In this document: piece by piece, positions 1-8,006 of the stretch
Layout: every line of letters begins with the position of its first letter
Position numbering within the stretch: position 1 is the first letter of the stretch
Origin: Verrucomicrobiota bacterium
GTDB lineage: Bacteria > Verrucomicrobiota > Verrucomicrobiia > Limisphaerales > J093
Assembly (NCBI GenBank): GCA_022710935.1
Contig: JAKLFY010000053.1
Coordinates: forward strand, 1 to 44,112
Reading direction: 5' to 3'
Length of the DNA stretch: 44,112 bases
The notes under the pieces: generated by a model
What the model was told of the DNA's origin: nothing
Database searches by the model: none
Seen by the model: only the letters and a program-made list of their open reading frames with translations
Made by a program: the position numbers and the translations under genes

Positions 1-157
1 TTTCCGTGTCGGCTGACTCATGGTTTTGTCCATTCTCGCCACGGTAACAGTTGGTTCTGGCGCAACGAATCATTTCCCCCGTCTTTACCCCCCCTCCCGG
101 GTAACAAAACTTCTGGCGCAATTCGCAGGCGACACCATAAAGGTCATTTTTCTTGAA

Positions 158-173
158 CGCGCCTCTGGGCGCG
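158..173. other. perfect 6-bp hairpin upstream of cysD
   Basis: CGCGCC, a TCTG loop and GGCGCG form a perfect stem 58 bases before the cysD start. There is no T-run after it, so it is not a classic intrinsic terminator. It lies where a leader of the cysD operon would be. The rest of 1-230 shows no gene or recognisable riboswitch. Confidence 0.3.
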
Positions 174-230
174 GGCATTGTCGGGCGGCAGGCGTCGAGC
201 AACTCCCAGCAGGTCGGTTGAACGTTCCGA

Positions 231-1136
231 GTGAAGAGCACACCCGAGATTCTCGAAGCTCTCGAAAGCGAATCGATTGAGATTCTGCGAGAGACCGCGG
301 CGGCCTTCAAGAACCCTGTTCTCCTCTATTCCATCGGCAAGGATTCGTCGGTGCTTCTTCATCTGGCGCGCAAGGCCTTTCACCCGGCCCAGCTTCCATT
401 CCCGATGCTGCACATCGACACGACCTGGAAATTCCGCGAGATGATCGCGTTTCGGGATCAGATGGCGGACCTCTACGGCGTCCGGTTGCTGGTGCACACC
501 AATGCGGAGGGGCTCAGGGAAGGGGTGACCCCCTTCAACACGGGCGCCTCCGAGTACACGCGCGTCATGAAGACGGTCGCGCTGCGCCAGGCCCTCGACC
601 GGCACGGCTTCGACGCCGCGATCGGCGGCTCGCGTCGGGATGAGGAGCGGAGCCGGGCGAAGGAGAGGGTTTTCAGTGTGCGCGAAGCCGGCCATCGGTG
701 GGATCCGCGCCAGCAGCGCCCCGAGCTCTGGCGCACCTACAATCCGCGCCTGCGGCCCGACCAGACGATGCGTGTGTTTCCCCTCTCGGATTGGACCGAG
801 CTCGACGTCTGGCAGTACATCCATCTGCACAGGATCCCGGTGAATCCGCTCTACTTTGCCAGGGAGCGCCCGATTGTCTGGCGGGGGCACCAGTTGATCA
901 TGGTCGATGACGACCGCTACCCGCTGGGTCCGGGGGAAAAGCCGGAACTGCGCCGCATCCGTTTCCGCACGCTCGGGTGTTACCCGCTCACCGCGGGCGT
1001 CGAGTCCGATGCGGCGACTCTCGAGGAGGTGGTCGACGAGGTCATGCGGGTCACGCTGAGCGAGCGCGCCACCCGCCTCATTGACGGGGACCGTGAGGAC
1101 TCGATGGAGAAGAAGAAGATCGAGGGTTATTTCTGA
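231..1136 (+). CDS. cysD: sulfate adenylyltransferase subunit 2 (CysD)
   Basis: Small catalytic subunit of ATP sulfurylase. With the CysN GTPase it makes adenosine 5'-phosphosulfate (APS) from sulfate and ATP in the cytoplasm. The 301-aa length is normal for the family. The PP-loop pyrophosphatase signature is visible as SIGKDSS at residues 34-40, followed by the family motifs HIDTTWKF and [15 protein letters not shown], and the C-terminal [10 protein letters not shown] ending is typical of CysD. The start is a GTG at 231, since this is where family similarity begins ([21 protein letters not shown]); no strong ribosome binding site precedes it. The stop is two bases before the cysNC start, so the two are surely co-transcribed. 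Assignment is firm; whether the sulfate is used for cysteine synthesis or only for sulfation (PAPS) cannot be decided here. Confidence 0.96.
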   Translation: MKSTPEILEALESESIEILRETAAAFKNPVLLYSIGKDSSVLLHLARKAFHPAQLPFPMLHIDTTWKFREMIAFRDQMADLYGVRLLVHTNAEGLREGVTPFNTGASEYTRVMKTVALRQALDRHGFDAAIGGSRRDEERSRAKERVFSVREAGHRWDPRQQRPELWRTYNPRLRPDQTMRVFPLSDWTELDVWQYIHLHRIPVNPLYFARERPIVWRGHQLIMVDDDRYPLGPGEKPELRRIRFRTLGCYPLTAGVESDAATLEEVVDEVMRVTLSERATRLIDGDREDSMEKKKIEGYF

Positions 1137-1138
1137 CG

Positions 1139-2965
1139 ATGCACTCGCGTCCTGTGATCCGATTGGTTGCGTGCGGCAGTGTCGATGACGGCAAGAGCAC
1201 ACTGATCGGACGCCTCTTGGTCGAGACGGACAGCGTGCCGCACGACACCGTGGCCGCCGCCCGCAGCGTTCGGCGCGCGGGCTCCCTCATTCCACCCGGT
1301 GAAATCGACTACAGCCTTCTCACCGACGGTCTCGAAGCCGAGCGCGAGCAGGGGATCACCATCGATGTTGCCTATCGCTCGATGTCGCTGCTCGACGGAC
1401 GGCGTCTGTTGATTGCCGACGCGCCCGGACACGAGCAGTACACGCGGAACATGGCCGTGGCGGCGTCCCGGGCCGACATCGCGGTCATGCTGGTGGACGC
1501 CACCCACCCGCTCCGACCCCAGACCTTTCGCCATCTGACGATCCTCAAACTCATGGGCGTCGATCAGATCATCGTGGCGCTCAACAAGCTCGATGCGCTC
1601 AACTTCGATCAGGCCGCCTTCGAGTCCGTGTGCCGCGACACCCGCCCCGCGGTCGAGCGGCTGGGAATCGACAGGATCTCGTACATCCCGATCAGCGCCC
1701 TCGTTGGCGACAATGTGACCGCCAAATCGGACCGGACGCCGTGGCACACCGGACCGACCCTGCTCGAAGCCATTCAAGGCTGGCATCCCCTGCAATCCGG
1801 TTCGAGCCGGGCTCGGATGGGCGTTCAAATCATCCTGCGCGCGGAGAACTTCCGCGGCCTGGCCGGCACAGTCAGCGACGGCTCGTTCGCCGTGGGCGAT
1901 GAGGTGGTCATTCTCCCGGGCCTGAACCGGGCGCGCATCGCGCGGCTGACCGCGTTCGACGGGGAGATTGCCCATGCGCATGCCGGCAAGGCGGTCGCGA
2001 TGGTGCTCGAACCGGATGTCGATGCGACACGCGGCGACGTTGTCGAGCGGGTGGACGGCTGCACGACCCCCGCCGACCGTTTCGCCGCGCATGTCGTCTG
2101 GCTCAGCGAAAGCGAACTGATCCACAGCCGCTCGTATTACCTGCTGAATGGCTCGACCATGGTGCCGGCCACGGTGACGGCCATTCGCCACCGGTTGAAC
2201 ATCCGGAACGGCGATCACGAATCCGCGCGGACGCTGAAGATCAACGAGATCGGCGTGATCGAGGTGGCCACCGACGCCCGCGTCGCCCTGGCCCCCTACG
2301 GCGAGAACCGCAACTCCGGCAACTTCATCCTCGTCGACCGCGTCTCTCTCAATACCGTCGGCGCGGGCATGGTCATCCACGCCCTGCGCCGCGCCACCAA
2401 CATCACCGAGCACCACTACGCCGTCACAAAGGCCGTGCGCGCCGCCCAGAAACACCAACGCGCCAGGCTGGTCTGGCTCACGGGGTTGTCCGGATCGGGC
2501 AAATCGACCCTGGCCGACGCCCTCGAGAGGCGGTTGTACGGCCTGGGGCTGCACAGTTACGTCCTGGACGGCGACAACTTGCGTCTGGGCCTCAACAAGG
2601 ATCTCGGGTTCACGAAGGAAGATCGCGCTGAGAATGTGCGGCGGGTGGCGGAGGTGGGGCGGCTCATGGTGGACGCCGGCCTGGTTGTGATTGTGGCCCT
2701 GGTGAGCCCCTTTGCGATCGATCGGAACCACGCGCGCGAGCTCTTTGAAGAGGGCGAGTTCATCGAGGTCTGGGTCAAGACGCCGACCGAGATCTGCGCC
2801 CAACGCGATCCCAAAGGCCTGTACCGCAAGGCCAAGGCCGGGCTCCTGCCCAATCTCACCGGCGTCGGCCAGGAATATGAACCGCCGGCGAATCCGGAGT
2901 TGGTCCTGGACGGGACCGAGGAGATCGCCGTCAACGTCGAGAAGCTGGTGCGCGCCCTTGTATGA
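1139..2965 (+). CDS. cysNC: CysN-CysC fusion: sulfate adenylyltransferase GTPase subunit / APS kinase
   Basis: Bifunctional 608-aa protein. Residues about 5-430 are the translation-factor-like GTPase CysN, with G1 loop GSVDDGKST (13-21), G3 region DAPGHEQYTRNM and G4 NKLD, followed by beta-barrel domains. Residues about 435-608 are APS kinase (CysC) with its own P-loop GLSGSGKST at 449-457, LDGDNLRLGLNKDLGF and the DPKGLYRKAKAG motif. Together with CysD it converts sulfate to APS and then to 3'-phospho-APS (PAPS). The fusion is a known arrangement. The ATG at 1139 follows the cysD stop by two bases, and its own stop overlaps the next start as ATGA, indicating translational coupling. No PAPS reductase or sulfite reductase gene follows in the window. 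Confidence 0.96.
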   Translation: MHSRPVIRLVACGSVDDGKSTLIGRLLVETDSVPHDTVAAARSVRRAGSLIPPGEIDYSLLTDGLEAEREQGITIDVAYRSMSLLDGRRLLIADAPGHEQYTRNMAVAASRADIAVMLVDATHPLRPQTFRHLTILKLMGVDQIIVALNKLDALNFDQAAFESVCRDTRPAVERLGIDRISYIPISALVGDNVTAKSDRTPWHTGPTLLEAIQGWHPLQSGSSRARMGVQIILRAENFRGLAGTVSDGSFAVGDEVVILPGLNRARIARLTAFDGEIAHAHAGKAVAMVLEPDVDATRGDVVERVDGCTTPADRFAAHVVWLSESELIHSRSYYLLNGSTMVPATVTAIRHRLNIRNGDHESARTLKINEIGVIEVATDARVALAPYGENRNSGNFILVDRVSLNTVGAGMVIHALRRATNITEHHYAVTKAVRAAQKHQRARLVWLTGLSGSGKSTLADALERRLYGLGLHSYVLDGDNLRLGLNKDLGFTKEDRAENVRRVAEVGRLMVDAGLVVIVALVSPFAIDRNHARELFEEGEFIEVWVKTPTEICAQRDPKGLYRKAKAGLLPNLTGVGQEYEPPANPELVLDGTEEIAVNVEKLVRALV

Positions 2966-3717
2966 CCTGGCTCTTCTTCGTGCTGGCCGGTTGCGTGGCC
3001 CAACTCATCGATGGGTCTCTGGGCATGGGCTTCGGGCTCACCAGCTCGACGCTCCTCCTCACTTTGGGAACCTCGGCCGCGGTGGCTTCCGCAGCCGTGC
3101 ACGCCGCCGAAATCGGCACCACGCTCGCTTCGGGCATCTCGCACTGGCATCGGGAGAATGTCGACCGCGAGATTCTCATCCGGCTGGCTGTGCCGGGCGG
3201 ACTCGGGGCGGTGCTCGGGGCGACCTTTCTGTCGTCGATCGATCTGGGCGGGAGCAGGATCTACATCTCCACGATTCTGCTGCTCCTGGGCTTCGTCCTG
3301 TTCTATCGCAATGTGTTCCAACCTGCCGTCCAGCCCAACGTCGCGGATGTCGCGCACCCTCTCTACCTGAGCTTCCTCGGGGCCACGGGCGGCTTCGTCG
3401 ATGCCTCGGGCGGCGGCGGATGGGGACCGGTCGTGACCCCGACGCTTCTGGCCACCACCCGCCACGAACCCAGAAAGGTCATCGGCACCGTCAGTGCCGC
3501 CGAGTTCATCGTCGCCCTGTGTGCAAGCCTCGGTTTTCTCCTGAACATCAGGCGGCTGGATATCGATTGGACCGCCGTGGGCGGGCTTGCGCTGGGCGGC
3601 GTTCTCATGGCGCCCATCGCCGCCAAACTGGTGTCGTCGCTGCCGCGCAGGCCCCTCGGCATCGCTGTGGCCGTGGGAATCATCGCGGTCAATGCCGTTC
3701 GGCTGCTGGGCGCCTGA
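2962..3717 (+). CDS. TSUP-family (TauE/SafE) membrane transporter
   Basis: A 251-aa polytopic inner-membrane protein of the sulfite exporter TauE/SafE (TSUP) family. It has the two-repeat layout of that family: an N-terminal half starting with a helix and the glycine-rich QLIDGSLGMGFGLTSS, and a second half opening with GFVDASGGGGWGPVVTP. About seven to eight hydrophobic segments are visible. Members move sulfite, sulfate, sulfoacetate or other anions, and the substrate cannot be read from sequence. The ATGA overlap with cysNC argues for coupled expression and so for a sulfur anion, probably sulfate uptake or sulfite export; that is inference. A 54-base gap separates it from the PduS-like gene. 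Confidence 0.88.
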   Translation: MTWLFFVLAGCVAQLIDGSLGMGFGLTSSTLLLTLGTSAAVASAAVHAAEIGTTLASGISHWHRENVDREILIRLAVPGGLGAVLGATFLSSIDLGGSRIYISTILLLLGFVLFYRNVFQPAVQPNVADVAHPLYLSFLGATGGFVDASGGGGWGPVVTPTLLATTRHEPRKVIGTVSAAEFIVALCASLGFLLNIRRLDIDWTAVGGLALGGVLMAPIAAKLVSSLPRRPLGIAVAVGIIAVNAVRLLGA

Positions 3718-3771
3718 CGAGGCAAGAATTCGGCTCGCCAACTCGGGGCAGGCTCCTATCATCCCGCACTC

Positions 3772-5088
3772 ATGACCTTTGCGGAGAAAGTCAGATTGGC
3801 CGGTGTGGTGGGCGCCGGGGGCGGCGGTTTCCCGACACACATCAAGATGTCGGGCAAGGCCGATACGGTCATCGCCAACGGCGCCGAGTGTGAGCCGCTG
3901 CTGCACAAGGACGCCGCGATCATGGCACACCATGCCGCGGACGTGGTCCGCGGCGTCGAACTGGCGATGGAGGCGGTTGGGGCCAAGGACGGCGTCGTGG
4001 CCGTCAAGGGCAAGAAGCGGCAGGCGGTCGAGGCCGTGCAGCAGGCCTGCAAGGGCAGCCGGGTCCGCCTCCAGCTCCTCGGCGACTATTACCCCGCAGG
4101 CGATGAGTACGACTTGGTCCACACGGTGACCGGGCGCCTCATCCCGCCGACCGGCATTCCGCTCCAGGTCGGTGTCGTGGTGTGCAATGTCGAGACGCTG
4201 GTCAACCTGGTGCGAGCCGACGCCGGGCAGCCTGTGACGCACAAGACCCTCACTCTGGCCGGGGCGCTGCGCGAGCCCGTGACGATCACCGTCCCCCTGG
4301 GCACGACCTATCGTGAGGCTTTCGCCGCCGCCGGCGGGCTCACCACCGACGAACCGGTGCTCTGTCTGGGCGGACTCATGATGGGCGAGACCACCCTCGA
4401 CCTGGATACCCCGATCACCAAGACCGCCACCGGCGTGGTCGTCCTCCCCCGCAGCCATCACATCATCCGGCGAAAGCTCACACCCCCCAAAGCCCAAAAC
4501 CAGATCGGCAAATCCGCTTGCGACCAATGCCGCTACTGCACCGAGTATTGCCCCCGCTTCCTCCTCGGTTACGCCGTCGAGCCGCACCAGGTCATGCGCA
4601 CCCTCGCCTTCACCGCCACCGGCGCCGAGTACTGGAACCAATGGGCTGCTCTCTGCTGCTCGTGCGGACTCTGCACTCTCTACGCGTGCCCGGAAGAGCT
4701 GTTCCCGAAAGAGGCCTGCGACAACGCCAAGGCCGAAATGCGCAAGGCCGCCCTCAAGTGGACCGGCAAGGCCGACGTCAAGCCCCACCCGATGCATGAG
4801 GGGCGCCGCGTGCCGATCAAGACCCTGATGAAGAAGCTGCACGTCATCGAATACGATCATCCGGCCGAGTGGCGCGAGGCCGCCCTGAAGCCGCAGCGGG
4901 TCGTCCTGCCCCTCAAACAGGGCGCCGGCGTGGCCAACGTTCCCCTGGTCAAGGCGGGCGACCGCGTCGCCGCCGGCCAGCCGCTGGGAGAGATCCCCGC
5001 CAAGTCCCTCGGGGCCGTCTTGCACGCGCCCTTTGCCGGGCGCGTTGTCTCCGTCACCGACCGCATCGTTTTGGAGAGAGCATCATGA
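3772..5088 (+). CDS. PduS-like RnfC-family flavo-iron-sulfur oxidoreductase
   Basis: A 438-aa protein resembling PduS, the cobalamin reductase-type protein of microcompartments, and the RnfC/NuoF fold. It begins with the glycine-rich nucleotide/flavin site GVVGAGGGGFPTHIK (about residues 12-26) and NGAECEPLL. An SLBB-like segment (TITVPLGTTYREAFAAAGG) follows, then two 4Fe-4S cluster motifs: CDQCRYCTEYC (C250, C253, C256, C260) and CSCGLCTLYAC with C306 last (C298, C301, C306 and a Cys at 295/296). The C-terminal 60 residues form a barrel-sandwich hybrid-like domain. In microcompartments PduS passes electrons from NADH, probably through the iron-sulfur shell protein PduT. Here the next gene is PduT-like and overlaps the stop codon, which strongly supports this identity over a bare RnfC. 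The start ATG at 3772 has no clear ribosome binding site; a TATCAT at 3757 could be a -10 box. Confidence 0.88.
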   Translation: MTFAEKVRLAGVVGAGGGGFPTHIKMSGKADTVIANGAECEPLLHKDAAIMAHHAADVVRGVELAMEAVGAKDGVVAVKGKKRQAVEAVQQACKGSRVRLQLLGDYYPAGDEYDLVHTVTGRLIPPTGIPLQVGVVVCNVETLVNLVRADAGQPVTHKTLTLAGALREPVTITVPLGTTYREAFAAAGGLTTDEPVLCLGGLMMGETTLDLDTPITKTATGVVVLPRSHHIIRRKLTPPKAQNQIGKSACDQCRYCTEYCPRFLLGYAVEPHQVMRTLAFTATGAEYWNQWAALCCSCGLCTLYACPEELFPKEACDNAKAEMRKAALKWTGKADVKPHPMHEGRRVPIKTLMKKLHVIEYDHPAEWREAALKPQRVVLPLKQGAGVANVPLVKAGDRVAAGQPLGEIPAKSLGAVLHAPFAGRVVSVTDRIVLERAS

Positions 5089-5636
5089 ACGAGAAATCCA
5101 TTGGTTTGATCGAGTTATCGAGTGTCGCCGCCGGATTCGAGGTGGCGGACACGATGTTGAAGGCCGGCAACGTCCGGCTCCTGTTGTCCCGCTCGATCTG
5201 CTCGGGCAAGTACATGGTGCTGATCGGCGGCGACGCCGCCGCCGTCGAAGCCGCCGTCGAGGCGGGCGCCGTGGCCGCCAACGGGTGTCTGATCGACTCG
5301 TTCACCATCGCCAACGTCCATCCCGAGGTGATTACCGCCCTGGGCCGAACAACTCCGGCCGAACCCGACGGCGCCCTGGGCATTCTCGAATCGTTCAACG
5401 TCGCCACCCTGCTCCAGGCGGCCGATGCCGCCGCGAAAGCCGCCGCCGTCACGCTCCTCGAGATCCGGCTCGCCATGGCGCTCGGCGGAAAGGCCTTCTG
5501 CACCATGACCGGCGATGTCGGGTCCGTCCAATCGGCCATAGCCGTCGGGCGGCGTCTGATTGCGGACGCCGGAGTGCTGGTCAACGCCGTGGTCATCTCG
5601 CGTCCCCACCCCGACGTCTACCGGGAAGTGATCTGA
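5085..5636 (+). CDS. PduT-like tandem-BMC-domain shell protein
   Basis: A 183-aa protein with two bacterial microcompartment (BMC) domains: residues about 4-90 (SIGLIELSSVAAGFEVADTM) and about 95-180 (GALGILESFNVATLLQAADA). It ends RPHPDVYREVI, as PduT-type trimers do. Residue C39 in the motif SICSGKY sits where PduT proteins carry the Cys that holds a 4Fe-4S cluster at the pore of the trimer, so this copy is likely redox-active. The ATG at 5085 overlaps the stop of the PduS-like gene (ATGA), giving a coupled pair. No BMC-H hexamer, BMC-P pentamer, signature enzyme, aldehyde dehydrogenase or PduL-type gene is present in the window. It may join a compartment encoded elsewhere in the genome or act outside one. 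Confidence 0.9.
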   Translation: MNEKSIGLIELSSVAAGFEVADTMLKAGNVRLLLSRSICSGKYMVLIGGDAAAVEAAVEAGAVAANGCLIDSFTIANVHPEVITALGRTTPAEPDGALGILESFNVATLLQAADAAAKAAAVTLLEIRLAMALGGKAFCTMTGDVGSVQSAIAVGRRLIADAGVLVNAVVISRPHPDVYREVI

Positions 5637-5694
5637 TTTTGGCCGCAGCCCTGAAAGGGAACGCCGAAGCGCGGGCAAACCGAGTGCCCGAGCG

Positions 5695-6444
5695 CTATTT
5701 CAAGTCCTCGCCGGCGAGGCCGCCGACAGTCCAATCGAGGTTGTAAACGGGGGTTGTGCCGTCCATGAATGGCGCGTTGAGGCGTTCGTAAAGGGCGAAC
5801 TCGGCATGGCCCTCGACGAACAGAAGCGCCATACCCTTGGCGCCGTGACCCGCGGTGGTGGTGTTCTTGCGGATGTCGTTCCACTGGCGCGCGACGCTGG
5901 CGAAACAGGGAGAGATCGCCTTCTTGGCGGGGGACCGGACGTCGGGGACTTTGCGAAGCTTGAGGGCGCTGTTGTCGTCGGTACGATAGAACGTGACGTA
6001 GTAATAGTAGGAACAGGGGAAGAGGAGTTCGTTGGTGCGGATCGGATACGCATTCGCGAGAGTCCACTCGATGTTGAACCCGCGTCCGCGGTCGGCCGGG
6101 CACACGTAGAAGGCGCGCGCGTTGGTCGTGATGTAGGGGTCGAAGAGCTTCAGGACATCGACAAAGCCCATCTGGGGCCAGTCGCGGCCCGAGTATGGAA
6201 AGGCGTCGGTGTTGTCGGAGTTGTACATGGCCATCGTGATGCCCACCTGGCGGAGATTGGAAAGGCACCGGGCGAGTTGTCCCTTGGCCTTCGCCTTGCT
6301 CAAAGCAGGCAGGAGCATCCCCGCCAGGATCGCGATGATGGCGATCACCACCAGCAGTTCGATCAGCGTGAATGCGGCCATCCGCCGCCGCTGTCCTGAT
6401 TCGGCGGCGCCGCGTGTTCGAGGAGGTTTCTTCATGATAGCCAT
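5695..6444 (-). CDS. prepilin-like (type II secretion pseudopilin-type) protein
   Basis: A 249-aa protein with a class III (prepilin) N-terminus: basic leader with RRR at 19-21, then [20 protein letters not shown] (residues 23-42) and the helix continuation [12 protein letters not shown]. Glu29 occupies the conserved +5 position after the expected cleavage site, but the -1 residue is Ala24 rather than Gly. The C-terminal part has the globular domain usual for the large Verrucomicrobia/Planctomycetes families of such proteins, including CPADRGRG and a variant of the H-x9-DG motif ([17 protein letters not shown]). These proteins are membrane-anchored with a periplasmic or extracellular domain of unknown function. 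The start at 6444 is used; a second ATG three codons later (MKKPPRT) is equally possible. It converges on the pduT-like gene. Confidence 0.88.
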   Translation of the reverse strand: MAIMKKPPRTRGAAESGQRRRMAAFTLIELLVVIAIIAILAGMLLPALSKAKAKGQLARCLSNLRQVGITMAMYNSDNTDAFPYSGRDWPQMGFVDVLKLFDPYITTNARAFYVCPADRGRGFNIEWTLANAYPIRTNELLFPCSYYYYVTFYRTDDNSALKLRKVPDVRSPAKKAISPCFASVARQWNDIRKNTTTAGHGAKGMALLFVEGHAEFALYERLNAPFMDGTTPVYNLDWTVGGLAGEDLK

Positions 6445-6813
6445 GCCTCATCGAGGCTTCGCTTCAGACCGACAACGCCCCACACCGGCTCAATCACGCC
6501 GGGCTTCGACAAAGCCTCGGGGCTGTCGGTGCCTTGCGCGCTCAGCGGGTGTGTCGTGCCGAAAGATACTTCCGGCAATCGGGGGCGTCAAACCCTGCAA
6601 TGAGACCACCTTGCCCTCGAGGGAGCACGTCCATCCCGATCGAGTGTCGCCCTCCGCAGGATCTCCTGGCCAGGCGCGGTTTTGCTTTCCAGCCCGCAGT
6701 GGTCCGCATTTTGGAGGTTTCGGCTTCGCCGTGGTCACCACTCCATACACCCTGCGGGCTAGCACGAAACGCTTTCCTGCGCCGCCGCCTTGTGCAATGT
6801 ATGGGGCCAGTCG
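6445..6813. other. divergent intergenic region without a gene
   Basis: This 369-base spacer separates the prepilin-like gene (-) and the LolA-like gene (+). It holds a short hairpin (GCCTC-ATC-GAGGC, 6445-6457) directly before the prepilin start and the 71-bp dispersed repeat copy at 6692-6762. Open frames here have no protein-like character. Confidence 0.6.
6692..6762 (-). repeat. 71-bp dispersed repeat, copy A
   Basis: Read on the minus strand this runs from CTAGCCCGCA to TGCGGGC. It aligns without gaps to 25549-25619 (+): over the 68-bp core 53 positions are identical (78 percent), plus the shared CTA. The core ends are a 7-bp inverted repeat (GCCCGCA/TGCGGGC). Inside, TGGAG/CTCCA and CGGC-GAA-GCCG can pair, so the element can fold as a long imperfect hairpin. 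The most conserved stretch is CCACGGCGAA. Four bases beyond the end lies the 15-mer AAGCAAAACCGCGCC (6673-6687), which also recurs 107 bases beyond copy B. Confidence 0.8.
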
Positions 6814-7623
6814 ATGAACGACTGGAATCTTAGAGGCTGGGGCTGCGCCCTCGCCTTGGCCGTGGGCAGCGCGCTCGCCGCCGAGGCGCCCACAAATGCC
6901 TTGCCGCCCCTCGACATCGTGCTGGATGGCATCGTGCAAAAGGCAGAGGCGGATGCCAGGATCGAGCAGGAGTTCCTCGCCCACTATGCCTTCATCCACA
7001 CCCTGACGCGCCACGAGTACAATCCCAAAGGCAAACTCAAGAAGCGGAAGACCGAAACCGTGTCCCACGACCCCACGGCGCAGAACTCGACTCCGCCGCC
7101 CTCGCTCTCCCGGAGGAGCAGTCAGAGTCAGGCCCATCGCACCCATGCGCAGCCCGAGGCCGCCGCCGACGAGGAGCCGCTGGACCGCCCCTACGAGCGA
7201 GAGGATGTGGTCGTGACCGACGGTTTGATGCGGCGGTTCGAGTTCACGCTCCTCGGACGCGAACGATGGGAAACCTTGCCGCTGTTGAAACTCGATTTCC
7301 GACCTGCGGTTCCAAGTCTCCACGCCAAGGGAGTCCTCGATCGGTTGATCAACAGCATGGCCGGAACCCTCTGGGTGGATGAGAGGGATTACACCGTCGC
7401 GCGCATCAGCCTCCGCCTGATCGACAAGGTCAATGTCGGCGTGGGCGGGCTGCTCGGCTCGGTCTCGGCCTTCCAGTGCGAGTTCGAGCGGTTGAGGACG
7501 CCCGACGGGCTCTGGTACACGCGCCGGGTCGATTGGCGCGCCGAGTACCGCGAGTTCCTGGTCAACAAGATCGTCGCGCAGCAGGAAACCCGAACCGAGG
7601 TCCGCCGGGTCACCGGAAAGTAG
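6814..7623 (+). CDS. exported LolA-like protein of unknown function
   Basis: A 269-aa protein from the ATG at 6814, chosen because it gives a clean signal peptide (MNDWNLRGWGCALALAVGSALAAEA); a TTG eight codons upstream would only add a poor leader. The mature part has a low-complexity Ser/Pro/Arg/Gln stretch around residues 85-125, then a beta-rich domain with FEFTLLGRERW, LKLDFRP, MAGTLWVDERDYTVARISLRL and WYTRRVDWRAEYREFLVNK. That alternation of strands resembles outer-membrane-lipoprotein-sorting (LolA/LolB-like) folds found in many uncharacterised exported proteins. No catalytic residues are apparent. The 3' end abuts the truncated minus-strand gene at 7624, suggesting a rearrangement junction at or near its stop codon. 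Confidence 0.75.
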   Translation: MNDWNLRGWGCALALAVGSALAAEAPTNALPPLDIVLDGIVQKAEADARIEQEFLAHYAFIHTLTRHEYNPKGKLKKRKTETVSHDPTAQNSTPPPSLSRRSSQSQAHRTHAQPEAAADEEPLDRPYEREDVVVTDGLMRRFEFTLLGRERWETLPLLKLDFRPAVPSLHAKGVLDRLINSMAGTLWVDERDYTVARISLRLIDKVNVGVGGLLGSVSAFQCEFERLRTPDGLWYTRRVDWRAEYREFLVNKIVAQQETRTEVRRVTGK

Positions 7624-8006
7624 CCAACCTCAAGGCGCAACCGCCCGCCTTCCAGCGTCGGGTCGATGCCGAATGAGGACGGCAAGACCTTCGCCGATTG
7701 GATGGCTTCCGGACAGGCCACCGTCACCGTCACCGCGCCCGACACGTCGAAGGAGGCGAAGGAGGCCAGCTCGAAGTAATCAGCAGAGTTCGCTTTGTCG
7801 TCCATCGCCTTCCAGCGCCGTGCCGGATCGGCGGGGGCGACCTTGGCCAGATAGACCGGCACCGGCTGGTCTTGGACGGTCACGCGGAAGTCCTTGGACA
7901 GGGTTTCGCCCTCGGGCGCAGGGTGGACGCGCACATTGGCGGTCCAGGCAGACGGAGCGGTGGCGAGGGCGGTGGCGAGGGGAAACAGGGCAAAGAGAGC
8001 CTTCAT
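7624..8006 (-). pseudogene. 5' fragment of a secreted beta-rich protein, 3' end lost
   Basis: The 127 codons from the ATG at 8006 encode a signal peptide (MKALFALFPLATALATAPSAWTA) and a beta-sandwich-like start: VRVHPAPEGETLSKDFRVTV, VPVYLAKVAPADPARRW, FELASFASFDVSGAVTVTV, then AKVLPSSFGIDPTLEGGRLR. This is the pattern of the N-terminal domain of secreted glycoside-hydrolase-type proteins. The frame continues to 7389 only as antisense of the neighbouring plus-strand gene, and the residue composition there turns Arg/Ser-rich and unprotein-like. The enzymatic part is therefore missing. I read it as a gene truncated by deletion at about 7620. Family assignment is tentative. Confidence 0.6.

Noticed and set aside
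2557-5025. 822-aa minus-strand open frame
   Set aside because: It lies entirely antisense to cysNC, the TSUP gene and the PduS-like gene, which have complete family motifs. The frame has Gly/Arg/Glu/His-rich composition typical of antisense in GC-rich coding DNA.
6560-6640. possible riboswitch before the LolA-like gene (GGCAATCGGGGGCGTC and following)
   Set aside because: Short pairings can be drawn, but no known aptamer core could be matched.
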